Source: a virus. Taken from it: a stretch of DNA of 27,613 nt. The stretch is taken from IMG/VR virus record IMGVR_UViG_3300025085_003127, positions 1 to 27,613 of that record. The stretch is one strand, 5' to 3'. The notes beneath the pieces were generated by a model. The model was not told where the DNA came from. It made no database searches and saw nothing but the letters and a program-made list of their open reading frames with translations. Positions 16,401-25,564 of the stretch are shown here, piece after piece. The stretch's first letter is position 1; each line of letters starts with the position of its first letter. The translations under genes were made by a program, and so were the position numbers.

Positions 16401-19400
16401 TCTAACGTAACTATTAAAGGGGATCTTTTAGTTAAAGGAACAGAAACAAGAGTAGATTCAACAACTGTTGAAATAGGGGATAACATTATATCTTTAAATG
16501 GTAGTGGAGCACAAAATGCGGGTATCGAAGTTAGGGATAATACATCTCCTGACTTATTATCTGGTTCTTTAATATGGGACGGACAAACCAACTATTGGAA
16601 GGGTGGTCAAAAAGGATCTGAAGAAAGATTATTAGATAATACCGACTTAACCACTTTAGATAGTAGGTTAGATGGTATTGAGGCGGAAACAGGGAGTTAC
16701 CTTACAGACTACAACGATGAATACACAACAGGTGCAACATTCAATACGGGTGATGGTAAAATAACATTCACAAGAAATGATGGGGATACTTATACTGTTG
16801 ATCTTGATGGTAGATTTTTAGACACAAGAGCACAAATACACAGTGAATTATATAGTACAAATGGTGACGCTAATGATTATACAGAATTTGGTATATATAG
16901 AAATTATGCGTCTAATGGACCTATCAGTAGTCACAACACAATATTACACGTATCTCAAACAGATGGTAATTATGGTTTCCAATTAGGTGGTTCAACAGTA
17001 GTTAATGGTGACGGATTATACTTTAGAAATTTTGCGGGTACTGACTCAATAACGGGATCAACGTGGTATCACATCGCAACAAGAGATTGGGTTGGTGATC
17101 AAAATTACCTAACAGAATATAATGACGAATATACAACAGGTGCAACATTCAATACAGGTAATGGTGTAATTACATTCAAAAGAAATGATGGGGACACTTA
17201 TACTGTAGATATTGACGGAAGATTCCTAACTAGTTATTCTGAGACAGACACCTTAGACAGTGTTGCGGATAGAGGATCAACAACTGATCAAACACTAACG
17301 ATGGGAGGAATCGTTGTTACAGGAGCATCCGCAACTGCAACAAGTATTAAATTTAATGAGTCAGGTACGGATGTTTTAGGTATAAGATATAGTGGTAATG
17401 TTAGTGGTAACCCATTAGATATATATAATTTCCAAAGTAGTTCTCTCCTAATGAGAATAATGGAGACAGGTGTAACCACATTTAGTAATTCAGTCACTGC
17501 ATCTTCATTTATTAAAAATGGAGGTACATCATCACAATTCTTAAAAGCGGATGGTAGTGTAGATTCAAATACATATTTAACACAGCATCCACCAATTGCA
17601 TCACCGGCATCTTCTAACAATAGTGGAAGAACATATATCCAAGATATACTATTAGACGGTAATGGACACGTAACAGGACTAACTACGGCCACTGAAACAG
17701 TTACCGATAGTGGAAATGATATTGACTATATAAGTTCCGCAACCTTTAACACGGGTACGGGTGTGATAACAGGTGTTGGTGTGGGTAATGCTACGTTCAC
17801 CGTAGATATCGACGGTAGATTTGTAAAATTAGGTGGAGACACCATGACAGGTACTCTTACCGTACCTACCATACAACTCGGTAGTACAAGTTTTAGTAGA
17901 AGTGGAGATCAAAACCACGTACATTTTGTTGGTACCGCATTAATACCAAATACCACGACTACATCATCTAATTCAAATATGGGTACATCTGCATACAGAT
18001 GGAAAGGTGTTTATGGTGGTCTTGGTGATTTTAGTGGTACTGTAACTGCATCGGGTGGTAATTCAGGAAATTGGAACACAGCATACGGATGGGGAGATCA
18101 CTCTACCGAAGGATATATTACGGGATATAGTGAGACAGATACATTAGATAGTGTAACTGATAGGGGATCAACAACTTCTAACGTTCTTACTGTTGGTGGG
18201 GTAAACCTTAATGATGGTGACTCAATAATTGAGGAAGCATCAGGAGATGCATTTAGATTTAAAACATCCACGGGGTATATTGATATAGGTTCTAAGAACT
18301 CAGGGTGGATTCACTTTGAGGGTAATAGACCTTACTATTTTGGTACGTCATATTCTGCTTTCGATGGAGACGTTAGACCTTACACTAATAATGTAAGAAG
18401 TTTAGGGTCTTCATCCTATAGGTGGTCCATAGTAAACAGTGTTTTAGGTAATTTCTCAGGAGTTGTAACTGCGTTAGATGGTACATCAACTAATTGGAAT
18501 ACGGCATATGGATGGGGAGACCATTCAACAGAGGGATATGTAAAAAATGATGAATACACAACAGGAGCAACATGGAACGGTGGGACAGGAATTGTTACAT
18601 TCACAAGAAATGATGGTGACCAATACAGTGTAGATATATCATCAGCATTGTCGGAAGTTACTGTTACGGGTGGTACTTACAATGATACTAACCAAACACT
18701 AACACTTACCAAATCAGACGGGACTACCGTTAATGTTACAGGATTCGCACTTGATAATACAAATAATTTCACAACGGGAGCAACATTCAATAGTGGTGAC
18801 GGTATTGTAACAGGTACACTTAATGGTGGTGCAACATGGACTGTTGATATTGATGGTAGATACTTACCACTAAGTGGTGGTACTATTTCAAGTAGTAACA
18901 CACACACTTTAAAGTTAGAAAACTCAACTAATGGGTTAGGTACGGGTATTGAATTTAGTGATAATCCAGGGAATGGTACACAAAGAGGGTATATAACACA
19001 TTACCATGGTGACGGTTCTAGTTATGGTTCTGGTGCGTCTATAATATTATCAACAAATCAATCCACAATGACAATACTTGCCGATGGTAAGTTAATGTAT
19101 AAAGAAGGTATATATTCTAAACCGGCAACAGGTACAGGTGCGGGTACAAGAAAAGATAGTAATTGGGACACAGCATATGGATGGGGTGACCATTCACAAG
19201 TTGGTTACATCACAGGGTTTACAAACACAAATGAATTTGTTACAGGTGCAACATTCAACACAGGTGATGGTAAAATAACCTTCACAAGAAATAATGGTGG
19301 TGACACCTTCAATGTTGATATTGATGGTAGATTCTCATTAACCTCACATAATCATGACGATAGGTATTTCCAAGATAATAAAGGAAGTATAAGTTTAACA

Positions 19401-22400
19401 GGTGGTAATCCGTTTGATGATTCTAAGACAGAAACGAGAGTTACAGGTAGTGGAAGTTATGTCATAAATTACACGGGAGCTAGTGCACACCTATTTTCAA
19501 GTAATGTGGGTGGTTCGGCATCTATATTTCAGATAGGTGCACATTATAACGGATCAGATTTCTACATGAGGACCAGAACGGACGGTTCAACATGGCAAAC
19601 ATGGAAACAATTATGGCACAGTGGTGATTTCACTTCAACCAACATATCTAATTGGAATACCGCATATGGATGGGGAGACCATTCAGTTGCGGGGTACACC
19701 GGTGATCAAGATTTAAGTGGTTACCTATTAAACACTACAGATACATTCACAGGAGCATTAACAATCAATGGAGATATAAGGGGAGCCGGACAACACTTAA
19801 TATTGAATGCTGGTGAATCTTACGCTTACGCTACGGGACAAGGAAATGAATATGTTTATGTAAATGCAGAACAAGGTCTTGAGGTTAATTCAGAAACAGG
19901 CAATTGGGTAAGTGGTTGGGCAGCAAGAAAAACCGCACTACTTAGAGGAGATTTACTTAGGTTAGATGGGGAAGACCTCACAAAAACAAACATACAAAAC
20001 TTTAAAACGGCATACGGATGGGGAGATCACTCACAAGTTGGGTACATCACAGGATTCACAAACACAAATGAATTTACAACAGGGGCTACATTTAATAGTG
20101 GTAATGGTATAGTGACCTTCACAAGAAATAATGGTGGGGATACATTCACTGTAGACCTTGATGGTAGATATCTACAATTGTCGGGAGGATCGTTATCGGG
20201 TGATCTTAATATGACAGGTACTAACCCAATGATAAAGTTTGTTCCAACAGGAACTAATGATGGTGCGGGTATTAGATTTAACTACAGCAGTAATGATGGT
20301 GTAATGGAGTTTTGGACTTCTGATGATTATAGTGAACCATTTATTTGGAGAGCGTATGATGTAGGTTTAGATGGTACTGGAAACTATCAAGAGTGGATGA
20401 AACTCTACCAAAAGAAACTTTATATTGACGGTGAGGAATTAAGTAAAACAAACATACAAAACTTTAAAACCGCATATGGATGGGGAGACCATTCCACTGA
20501 AGGGTATGTGAAAAATGATGAATATACAACAGGTGGTACATTAAATAACGGTATTATTACATTCACAAGAAATGATGGAGACACATACACTGTAGATATT
20601 AGTCCTACACTAGTGGATGTGACAGTTACAGGTGGTACATATAACAGTAGTAATCAGATACTAACCCTAACCAAATCAAACGGGAGTACCGTAGATGTTT
20701 CGGGATTTGCAGTTGATACAGATGTTAACTGGTATACGACAAGTGCAACATTCAATACAAGTAATGGTATTATAACAGGGACATATCATGGAGGAACATG
20801 GACTGTCGATATCGATGGTAGATATCTAACATCGGAATCTAACAGTTTCTTGGGTGATGGTGGATCCGCAAATACTCACCCTGGCACAAATAGGGTAATA
20901 TTTACAGGACAAGTAAGTGCAGGTTCAGGAGCATTAGGGATGCCAACAGTAGATAATTCAAATGCATTCCTAAATATTAACAGACACTCAGGAGAATACA
21001 ATAGTCAATTAGGGTTTAGTTCTAACGGTAACATATATTATAGAAAATTTAGTAATACTGCAATAAACTCAACTCAAGCATGGTTACAAGTTTATCATTC
21101 AGGTAATTTCGCCAACAACTCAGGAAATTGGAATACCGCATACGGATGGGGAGATCACTCAGCTGCAGGGTATGCATCAGGTGACTTCTTACCAAAATCC
21201 GGTGGAACTATGAGTGGTGCTATTAACATGAATGGTAATGGTATCAATATGGTTAATGGTCAGATTAGTAATGTAAATCATATTACAATTGCAGATCCAG
21301 GACCAACAGAAGGTATTGAATGGTTAGGTGGTAATGGGTTTAGAATTGTTGAGTCACCAAATGATCTAACAACAAATAGTGGTGGTAATTTACAATTCGT
21401 TAAATCTAGTACAAGAATATTAACCTTAGGTTCAAATGGTCAGTCAGAATTTACTGATAAACTAACATTAACATCATCCACATCGGGATCAACAATATTT
21501 GATATCCAAGGTACAAGTGGTCAGTTATTCTCAATTACGGATGATCTAACAGGTGATTTATTTGCCGTCTCTGATTCATCAGGTGTCCCAATCTTTAATG
21601 TTAATGCAAGTGGTGCTATTACTATTGACCCACTTGGTTCTTTATATGTTGGAAACAATAAAGTAATTAATGGTAACGGTGATATAGAGTTTGATGGACC
21701 TGTAACTACATCCAACCAAGATAGAGGTATCTATTGGACGAGTTATGATAAAGAAGGTACCACAGATTTCTCAGATACCGCACATATCTTACACACAACT
21801 AATAGTGGTGGGTTGGTAGGTTCTGTTATTGAGATCAAATCTCAGAATGATGCAACTGACGGTGTTAACTTTGTGGTTAACGGTAACAGTGCGGTTAGAA
21901 TCAATGGTAATATTGTGGTTCACGCAGGTAACTACACATCATACCAACAACACCCAACGATTACCGCGGCAACTTCTTCGGATAACTCAGGTAGAACATA
22001 TATACAAGATATCTTATTAGATGGTAATGGTCACGTTACGGGTGTTACAACAGCAACAGAAACAGTTACTGATAGTGGAAATGATAATGATATAGATTAC
22101 ATAAGTGGAGCTACGTTTGATGATACTACGGGTGTAATAACAGGTACTGGTGTAGGTAATGCAGGGTTCACTGTCGATATTGATGGTAGGTATTTAACTA
22201 CTGAAACTTATACAGCACACGATAATATTACTGCGGCCGCATCTTCTGACAATAGTGGTAGAACGTATGTTCAAGACATTTTAGTAGATGGTAACGGACA
22301 CGTTACTGGTATAACTACGGCTACGGAAACAGTTACCGATAGTGGAAATTACTATGTTGATGGATTAAGTTTCGACACTGGTAATGGTGTTCTTACTGCG

Positions 22401-23270
22401 AGTGTGAATGGAGCAACCAATCAGACGGTTGATTTAGACGGTAGGTATTTAGGAACAGGAGACAAGGCGGCAGATTCTGATTTACTTGATGGTGTTGATT
22501 CAAGTCAATTCTTGAGAGCAGATGTAGCAGATACGGCAACTATGCCGATTAATTTCACTGGAGGACATGGGGCAATCAATATAACTAACTCTTCCATACT
22601 CTCATCAGCAACATCAGCATGGACAGGTAATCCAGGAGGTGCTGGTAAAATACAGTATCATTCAAACAGATGGTATATAGTTTCAGATTCTTCTTCAAAT
22701 AGAATCGTACAGTTTAGAAGAGATGGATCAGATAAATCATATATTGATAATGACGGTAAGTTTATTGGTACGGCATCTAGTGCAGATAATGCAAATTACG
22801 CAACAACAGCGGGATCGGCCGACCAGATTGATGGGATTCCGTTTAGAAACACAAACCACACTGCAGGGATTAACGCAGACACCTTAGATAGTGCGGGTAT
22901 CACATACTACACAGCTGGGGTAGATAATTTTTCAGGGAATGCAACGGACGGAGCACTCTATTCACAAATATATAGTTCATCATGGCAACATCAAATTGCG
23001 GGTGACTATAGAAGTGGACGAATTGCCGTTAGAGGTAAAAATAATAGTACTTGGCAATCTTGGAAAAAGATACCGGCGGTTAATGTTTCTACATTCGTTA
23101 ATGTGAGTATCGTTACTTTTACCCATGGTTTAGGAACCGATAATGTAATTGTACAGGTATATGACAGTAATGGTGATTTATTTTTCCCTTCGGCGATAAA
23201 TTCTTTAAATGGGGTGGTTGTGGTTAAATTTGAAACAAGTAGATCAGGAAGAGTAGTCGTAACAGGATAA
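13473..23270 (+). CDS. Giant repeat-built tail fibre protein (3265 residues)
   Basis: This is a phage fibre, probably a trimer that contacts the host. Order of parts (residues approximate): 1-60, an N-terminal GSLSVSAS region likely to attach to the virion; 90-110 and 232-251, two LG(S/A)xxKxWxD(I/L)YL motifs typical of marine phage fibres; 450-560, a cupredoxin-like domain with ligands His498, Cys545, His548 and Met551; 605-970, hydrophilic coiled-coil repeats (NNRLDSIETKTGS); 975-1055, a conserved IGDNIISLNGSG...IWDGQTNYWKGG module; 1085-2995, eleven versions of ATFNTGxGxITFTRN...VDIDGR mixed with seven AYGWGDHS units; and 3000-3265, a C-terminal part with LDGVDSSQFLR, a WQHQIAGDY...TWQSWKKI element and a final beta module starting FTHGLGTDNVIVQVYD. 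SHNHDDRY at 1958-1965 is an HxH fibre motif that can hold a metal at the trimer axis. No S74 peptidase domain is evident. The T4-like identity is inferred; the fibre role is well supported. Confidence 0.92.
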   Translation: MNIFDPHITGSLSVSASAEIQGDLTVQGTIYGTAQIDGSVDNAISASHAASYLLTSSFNDYKNTAATTGSNVFIGDQTISGSLLPQGTLTHDLGSDTKRWNDIYLAGSTIDLGGTKITKNSDGDVQLHDSGNTLKRLIASEIELGHGSNKKVLKVNNGRLKLMATNDSDEELAQLSGSFTGSFRGDGSGLINVPASGVTGLSLDRIASTSATASISSDSLITNVSIIPSITNTIDLGAPDKEWRDLYLSSGSLYINGQQVLSTTGTELRVTTDSGESIKILETGSDTITLQTVDGDITLSSSGTGNIELDAPIQITSGNKIISSDGNSIVFGNGMIVTGSIELTGTVDGVDVASLNSDVEAILSSSEADKNSFAEIVGLINSVDTENDESFAAHYTASNNRLSSLETTSGSHDGRLDSLETFSTNINTTIKSKLNTENVVSGSEFKLNESSPITQYVDVKITQISGVYYIDGIQRQTISLAKGLIYRFDVSDSSVSSHPFRFSTDSNNQTQYTNGVTTSGSQGSSGSYVQIVVNQDTPSTIYYYCTNHGGMGGKVFVGGAGDTDGIVEGSGNLYYTDARVKTKLNTETVISSSIQVDITGTTNYNLVDGRLDSVESFTASIDDTYATDTDVTTLRTDLNTYTSSNDSTNTSQNNRLDSIESETGSYLSSNNLSDLEGRADSLESFTASIDNTYATDLDVTNLRGDLNTYTSSNDSTNTSQNNRLGSLETKTGSLNTDISNLRGDLNTYTSSNETDKQGLNNRLDSLETKSGSLDGDISGLDGRVDSLESFTASIDDTYATDTDVTNLSNRLDSVETKTGSLDTTNTTQNNRLDSIETKTGSLNIDVSNLEGRADSLESFTASIDDTYATDTDVTTLRNDLNTYTSSNNTTNTNQDLRLVSLETESGSIRTTFNSYTSSNDSTNTTQNNRLNSIETTSGSHDGRLDSLETKTGSLNGDITGLDGRLDTIEGGLEFTGSNVTIKGDLLVKGTETRVDSTTVEIGDNIISLNGSGAQNAGIEVRDNTSPDLLSGSLIWDGQTNYWKGGQKGSEERLLDNTDLTTLDSRLDGIEAETGSYLTDYNDEYTTGATFNTGDGKITFTRNDGDTYTVDLDGRFLDTRAQIHSELYSTNGDANDYTEFGIYRNYASNGPISSHNTILHVSQTDGNYGFQLGGSTVVNGDGLYFRNFAGTDSITGSTWYHIATRDWVGDQNYLTEYNDEYTTGATFNTGNGVITFKRNDGDTYTVDIDGRFLTSYSETDTLDSVADRGSTTDQTLTMGGIVVTGASATATSIKFNESGTDVLGIRYSGNVSGNPLDIYNFQSSSLLMRIMETGVTTFSNSVTASSFIKNGGTSSQFLKADGSVDSNTYLTQHPPIASPASSNNSGRTYIQDILLDGNGHVTGLTTATETVTDSGNDIDYISSATFNTGTGVITGVGVGNATFTVDIDGRFVKLGGDTMTGTLTVPTIQLGSTSFSRSGDQNHVHFVGTALIPNTTTTSSNSNMGTSAYRWKGVYGGLGDFSGTVTASGGNSGNWNTAYGWGDHSTEGYITGYSETDTLDSVTDRGSTTSNVLTVGGVNLNDGDSIIEEASGDAFRFKTSTGYIDIGSKNSGWIHFEGNRPYYFGTSYSAFDGDVRPYTNNVRSLGSSSYRWSIVNSVLGNFSGVVTALDGTSTNWNTAYGWGDHSTEGYVKNDEYTTGATWNGGTGIVTFTRNDGDQYSVDISSALSEVTVTGGTYNDTNQTLTLTKSDGTTVNVTGFALDNTNNFTTGATFNSGDGIVTGTLNGGATWTVDIDGRYLPLSGGTISSSNTHTLKLENSTNGLGTGIEFSDNPGNGTQRGYITHYHGDGSSYGSGASIILSTNQSTMTILADGKLMYKEGIYSKPATGTGAGTRKDSNWDTAYGWGDHSQVGYITGFTNTNEFVTGATFNTGDGKITFTRNNGGDTFNVDIDGRFSLTSHNHDDRYFQDNKGSISLTGGNPFDDSKTETRVTGSGSYVINYTGASAHLFSSNVGGSASIFQIGAHYNGSDFYMRTRTDGSTWQTWKQLWHSGDFTSTNISNWNTAYGWGDHSVAGYTGDQDLSGYLLNTTDTFTGALTINGDIRGAGQHLILNAGESYAYATGQGNEYVYVNAEQGLEVNSETGNWVSGWAARKTALLRGDLLRLDGEDLTKTNIQNFKTAYGWGDHSQVGYITGFTNTNEFTTGATFNSGNGIVTFTRNNGGDTFTVDLDGRYLQLSGGSLSGDLNMTGTNPMIKFVPTGTNDGAGIRFNYSSNDGVMEFWTSDDYSEPFIWRAYDVGLDGTGNYQEWMKLYQKKLYIDGEELSKTNIQNFKTAYGWGDHSTEGYVKNDEYTTGGTLNNGIITFTRNDGDTYTVDISPTLVDVTVTGGTYNSSNQILTLTKSNGSTVDVSGFAVDTDVNWYTTSATFNTSNGIITGTYHGGTWTVDIDGRYLTSESNSFLGDGGSANTHPGTNRVIFTGQVSAGSGALGMPTVDNSNAFLNINRHSGEYNSQLGFSSNGNIYYRKFSNTAINSTQAWLQVYHSGNFANNSGNWNTAYGWGDHSAAGYASGDFLPKSGGTMSGAINMNGNGINMVNGQISNVNHITIADPGPTEGIEWLGGNGFRIVESPNDLTTNSGGNLQFVKSSTRILTLGSNGQSEFTDKLTLTSSTSGSTIFDIQGTSGQLFSITDDLTGDLFAVSDSSGVPIFNVNASGAITIDPLGSLYVGNNKVINGNGDIEFDGPVTTSNQDRGIYWTSYDKEGTTDFSDTAHILHTTNSGGLVGSVIEIKSQNDATDGVNFVVNGNSAVRINGNIVVHAGNYTSYQQHPTITAATSSDNSGRTYIQDILLDGNGHVTGVTTATETVTDSGNDNDIDYISGATFDDTTGVITGTGVGNAGFTVDIDGRYLTTETYTAHDNITAAASSDNSGRTYVQDILVDGNGHVTGITTATETVTDSGNYYVDGLSFDTGNGVLTASVNGATNQTVDLDGRYLGTGDKAADSDLLDGVDSSQFLRADVADTATMPINFTGGHGAINITNSSILSSATSAWTGNPGGAGKIQYHSNRWYIVSDSSSNRIVQFRRDGSDKSYIDNDGKFIGTASSADNANYATTAGSADQIDGIPFRNTNHTAGINADTLDSAGITYYTAGVDNFSGNATDGALYSQIYSSSWQHQIAGDYRSGRIAVRGKNNSTWQSWKKIPAVNVSTFVNVSIVTFTHGLGTDNVIVQVYDSNGDLFFPSAINSLNGVVVVKFETSRSGRVVVTG
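15315..16100 (+). repeat. In-frame coiled-coil repeats in the fibre gene
   Basis: Four copies of a unit encoding ESFTASIDDTYATDTDVT begin at 15315, 15519, 15834 and 16041. They are separated by shorter units that encode variants of NNRLDSIETKTGS and DLNTYTSSN. Spacings are 68, 105 and 69 codons, so the frame is always kept. Copies differ mainly at third codon positions, indicating old duplications under selection for protein sequence. The product is probably a long alpha-helical coiled coil in the fibre shaft. Related NNRLDSIET units extend to about 16370. Confidence 0.8.
18081..21157 (+). repeat. Seven AYGWGDHS repeats in the fibre gene
   Basis: Seven near-identical 20-base units (GCATAyGGATGGGGwGAyCA) start at 18081, 18504, 19173, 19662, 20010, 20472 and 21138, each encoding AYGWGDH. 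They follow a (N/D)W(N/D)T or NFKT lead and precede a variable x-x-GY turn. Spacing ranges from 116 to 223 codons, always in frame. The motif is familiar from marine phage tail fibres. Conserved Trp, Gly and His suggest a fixed turn or trimer junction between shaft modules. Confidence 0.85.
18524..20822 (+). repeat. Duplicated ~110-residue segment of the fibre
   Basis: The stretch 18524-18862 and the stretch 20492-20822 encode the same succession of elements. Each has HSTEGYVKNDEYTTG, a FTRNDGD unit ending VDIS, a VTVTGGTYN...LTLTKS(D/N)G extension, then a second ATFN unit ending VDIDGRYL. Between them, two further segments starting HSQVGYITGFTNTNEF (19189 and 20027) are also paired. Divergence is spread over many codons, so the duplication is not recent. 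It is direct evidence that the fibre grew by block duplication. Confidence 0.75.
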
Positions 23271-23277
23271 AAGGAAG
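23271..23277 (+). promoter_or_regulatory. Shine-Dalgarno-like site of the first accessory fibre gene
   Basis: AAGGAAG lies four bases before the ATG at 23282, directly after the stop of the giant fibre gene. It stands out because nearly all other genes in the window have only A/T-rich sequence before the start. It supports the start chosen for the downstream gene. Confidence 0.5.
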
Positions 23278-23281
23278 ATAA

Positions 23282-24421
23282 ATGATTAGAGAAAACGTAA
23301 TAGTTAGTGGTTCACTTGACGTGAGTGGACAATTTATCATACCGAGAGGTAGTAGAGGGGAAAGACCCACTTCACCTGAGGTTGGTTCTATGTACTTAGA
23401 AGAATCTACAAGTGGTAGTTTCGTTGTTACATATACTGGGTCATCTAATTATGATGATGGTTGGGAACCAGTGGGTTCACAAGATACTGACAGAACAGGA
23501 TTCAAATACAGACAAATAATAAACTATTCATATTTGGCAGGTGGATATAAGTCAGGTTCACCATGGAAGAATGTACATAAAACAATTAACGCAACCGACC
23601 AAACATCTCACTTAGGTGAGTTATTAGATTACCCAGCAAACTATACCTCAGGGGCGTGTAGTAAAACTAAATTATTTCTTTGGTCCACAAATACTGACGG
23701 TGGTAATAAAGGAGCCACCACCATACATTCAACCCACACATCTGGTGTTGATATGGTAAACGAGACCACATACGCACACCAATCTAAATGGGATTTATTA
23801 AATGCCAGGGATGATTGTGGGACTTTATTTAAGGAAACTGAATTTGCATACGTTTTTGGTGGATCGGTGGCGACTGTAGAAAAATTTAATTTAACTAACG
23901 AGACAATGTACACCACTTATTATCCAGGTGGATCACCTTATGTTACAACAACACTATCCATTACAAGTACATTAGGTTCTTCAGGATTTTCTGATGAAAA
24001 CTATGGTTATGGGTATGGTTCCCAAAGTGGGAACAAATGTCACTTTGCAACTGATGTGTTCGAGACAAGAGCATCTTCATGGGCATCTAGTGGACAACAA
24101 AAAGGAATTAGTTCTAAAGTTGGTAAAGGTTATTGTGGAAATGAAGGTACATATAATGGAGGTTACAATTTAAGAAGGTGGGATGTTTTTACCGAAACTA
24201 ATATTGGTAATGTTCCTAAACCACACGCAAATTGTGGGGAAGAGAATTTTACAATGGGACAAGACCATCAATACATGTTAGCAACATACGATGGTACGGG
24301 TCAATCAAATGCGAGTTGGAAATTCTCATATACAACAGATACAGGTACGGTAAATCCTGCAGGGTTAGCACCAGGTGTTAACGCAGGTGCATCATCAGGA
24401 CATTGTGGTTGGAGAAATTAA
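23282..24421 (+). CDS. Accessory tail fibre / putative receptor-binding protein, paralog 1
   Basis: This encodes 379 residues. The N-terminus MIRENVIVSGSLDVSG resembles the start of the giant fibre (ITGSLSVSAS), suggesting a shared attachment element. Next comes a RPTSPEVGSMYLEES...YTGS module with GWEPVGSQ, common in phage fibre proteins. Then follows a ~300-residue globular region with YSYLAGGYKSGSPWKNVHK, LGELLDYPANYTSGAC, AYVFGG...VEKFNL, GISSKVGKGY, GNEGTYNGGYNLRRW and NCGEENFTMGQD. It ends SSGHCGWRN. Repeated short blades ending in an aromatic-x-phenylalanine strand suggest a Kelch-like beta-propeller. It has more cysteines (GYCGNEG, NKCHFA) than its two paralogs. It begins 11 bases after the giant fibre with an AAGGAAG site. 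The receptor is unknown, and the call as receptor-binding is inferred from context. Confidence 0.8.
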   Translation: MIRENVIVSGSLDVSGQFIIPRGSRGERPTSPEVGSMYLEESTSGSFVVTYTGSSNYDDGWEPVGSQDTDRTGFKYRQIINYSYLAGGYKSGSPWKNVHKTINATDQTSHLGELLDYPANYTSGACSKTKLFLWSTNTDGGNKGATTIHSTHTSGVDMVNETTYAHQSKWDLLNARDDCGTLFKETEFAYVFGGSVATVEKFNLTNETMYTTYYPGGSPYVTTTLSITSTLGSSGFSDENYGYGYGSQSGNKCHFATDVFETRASSWASSGQQKGISSKVGKGYCGNEGTYNGGYNLRRWDVFTETNIGNVPKPHANCGEENFTMGQDHQYMLATYDGTGQSNASWKFSYTTDTGTVNPAGLAPGVNAGASSGHCGWRN

Positions 24422-24433
24422 CTATTTATAGAT

Positions 24434-25552
24434 ATGATATTTGAAAATTTAGAAATTAGTGGATCATTAAGAGGACAAGGACCTACAAGACCTCCTTCAG
24501 GTTTGAAGGCGAGTAGACCATCTTCACCAGAAAATGGGTCTCTATATTTAGAAATGACAACCTCAGGTAGTTTTGATAATAGTTTCTTAATGGTTTATAC
24601 GGGTAATGGAAACGACGGTGGATGGGAAAGAATTGCAAATCAAAGTAATTTTGGTAAAACTAGTTTCAAGTACAATCAGATAATAAACTATTCATATTTA
24701 GCGGGTGGTTACAAATCAAGTTCACCTTGGAAGAATGTACACAAAACAGTAAACGCAACCGACCAAACATCTCACTTAGGTGAGTTATTGGATTATCCCG
24801 CATCGTATACCTCAGGGGCATGTAGTAGAACAATTTTCTATGTTTGGTCTGTTAATGATGATGGTGCTTGGAAAAGTGCGGGTAATGTACATGGTACAAC
24901 CACGTCAGCAGTAAATATGATGACCGATACCAACTATGCACATACCGCGGCAATGGATACTACCATATCAAGAAGTGATTTAGGTACTATGTTTAAAGAA
25001 ACTGAAATGGCATACCTTTTTAGTGGTGGTTCAACAACCGTGGAATTATTTAATTTAACTACAGAATCTTTACATACCGCATATACATTAACAACAATAA
25101 ACGGTAGTGATGGTGCTTCCGCATTTTCAGATGAACTCCATGGTTATGGTTGGACATCGGGCGCTGGTGTAAAATTAAATTTTGCAACCGAAACATTTAC
25201 AACCTCGGATCGTTGGGGTAATCACTCACAACAAAAAGGAATTAGTTCTAAGGTTGGAAAGGGTTATGCCGGTAATGAAGGTTCATATAATGGAGGTTAC
25301 AATTTAAGAAGATGGAGTAATCAAACAGACACGAATATTGGTAACGTCCCTAAACCTGACGGAAATTGTGGTGAAGAAAACTTTACTATGGGTCAGGATT
25401 GGCAGTATATGTTAGGTAATTATAATGGTTTACAAAATAATAATGCGTGGAAATTCACGTATTCAACAGACACAGGAACTACAAGTGTTACAGGTTTAAA
25501 TCCCGCGGTAAACCCAGGGACTTCTTCTGGACATTGTGGTTGGAGAGAATAA
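24434..25552 (+). CDS. Accessory tail fibre / putative receptor-binding protein, paralog 2
   Basis: This encodes 372 residues, a tandem paralog 12 bases after the first. It shares the N-terminal MIFENLEISGSL, the RPSSPENGSLYLE...MVYTG module with GWERIANQ, and the blocks YSYLAGGYKSSSPWKNVHK, QQKGISSKVGKGY, GNEGSYNGGYNLRRW and NCGEENFTMGQD. The C-terminus is SSGHCGWRE. The strongest divergence from paralog 1 is in the middle (about residues 150-260, for example YLFSGGSTTVELFNL), where the counterparts of three paralog-1 cysteines are absent. Such a conserved frame with a variable centre fits alternative binding surfaces. No Shine-Dalgarno sequence is visible before the ATG; the leader reads ACTATTTATAGAT. 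Assembly as homotrimers or heterotrimers cannot be decided from sequence. Confidence 0.8.
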   Translation: MIFENLEISGSLRGQGPTRPPSGLKASRPSSPENGSLYLEMTTSGSFDNSFLMVYTGNGNDGGWERIANQSNFGKTSFKYNQIINYSYLAGGYKSSSPWKNVHKTVNATDQTSHLGELLDYPASYTSGACSRTIFYVWSVNDDGAWKSAGNVHGTTTSAVNMMTDTNYAHTAAMDTTISRSDLGTMFKETEMAYLFSGGSTTVELFNLTTESLHTAYTLTTINGSDGASAFSDELHGYGWTSGAGVKLNFATETFTTSDRWGNHSQQKGISSKVGKGYAGNEGSYNGGYNLRRWSNQTDTNIGNVPKPDGNCGEENFTMGQDWQYMLGNYNGLQNNNAWKFTYSTDTGTTSVTGLNPAVNPGTSSGHCGWRE

Positions 25553-25564
25553 AATAGAAAGAAT

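Larger units (their letters stand above)
16720..22450 (+). repeat. Eleven-copy ATFNTG/VDIDGR beta repeat in the fibre gene
   Basis: Eleven diverged copies encode a ~35-residue unit of the form (E/D)YTTGATFNTGxGxIT, then FTRNDGDTY, then (T/S)VDIDGR(F/Y)L. Two of them end VDIS- instead of VDIDGR and run into a TVTGGTYN...LTLTKSDG extension. Copies are irregularly spaced and separated by unique or shared segments. One such segment, encoding RTYIQDILLDGNGHVTG, occurs three times, at about 17629, 21993 and 22260. The pattern suggests modular growth of the shaft by in-frame duplication. Confidence 0.8.

Noticed and set aside
24423-24430. Minus-strand TATAAATA (late-promoter consensus) in the 12-base gap before the second fibre paralog
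   Set aside because: There is no minus-strand gene for it to serve, and one such 8-mer is expected by chance in AT-rich DNA.
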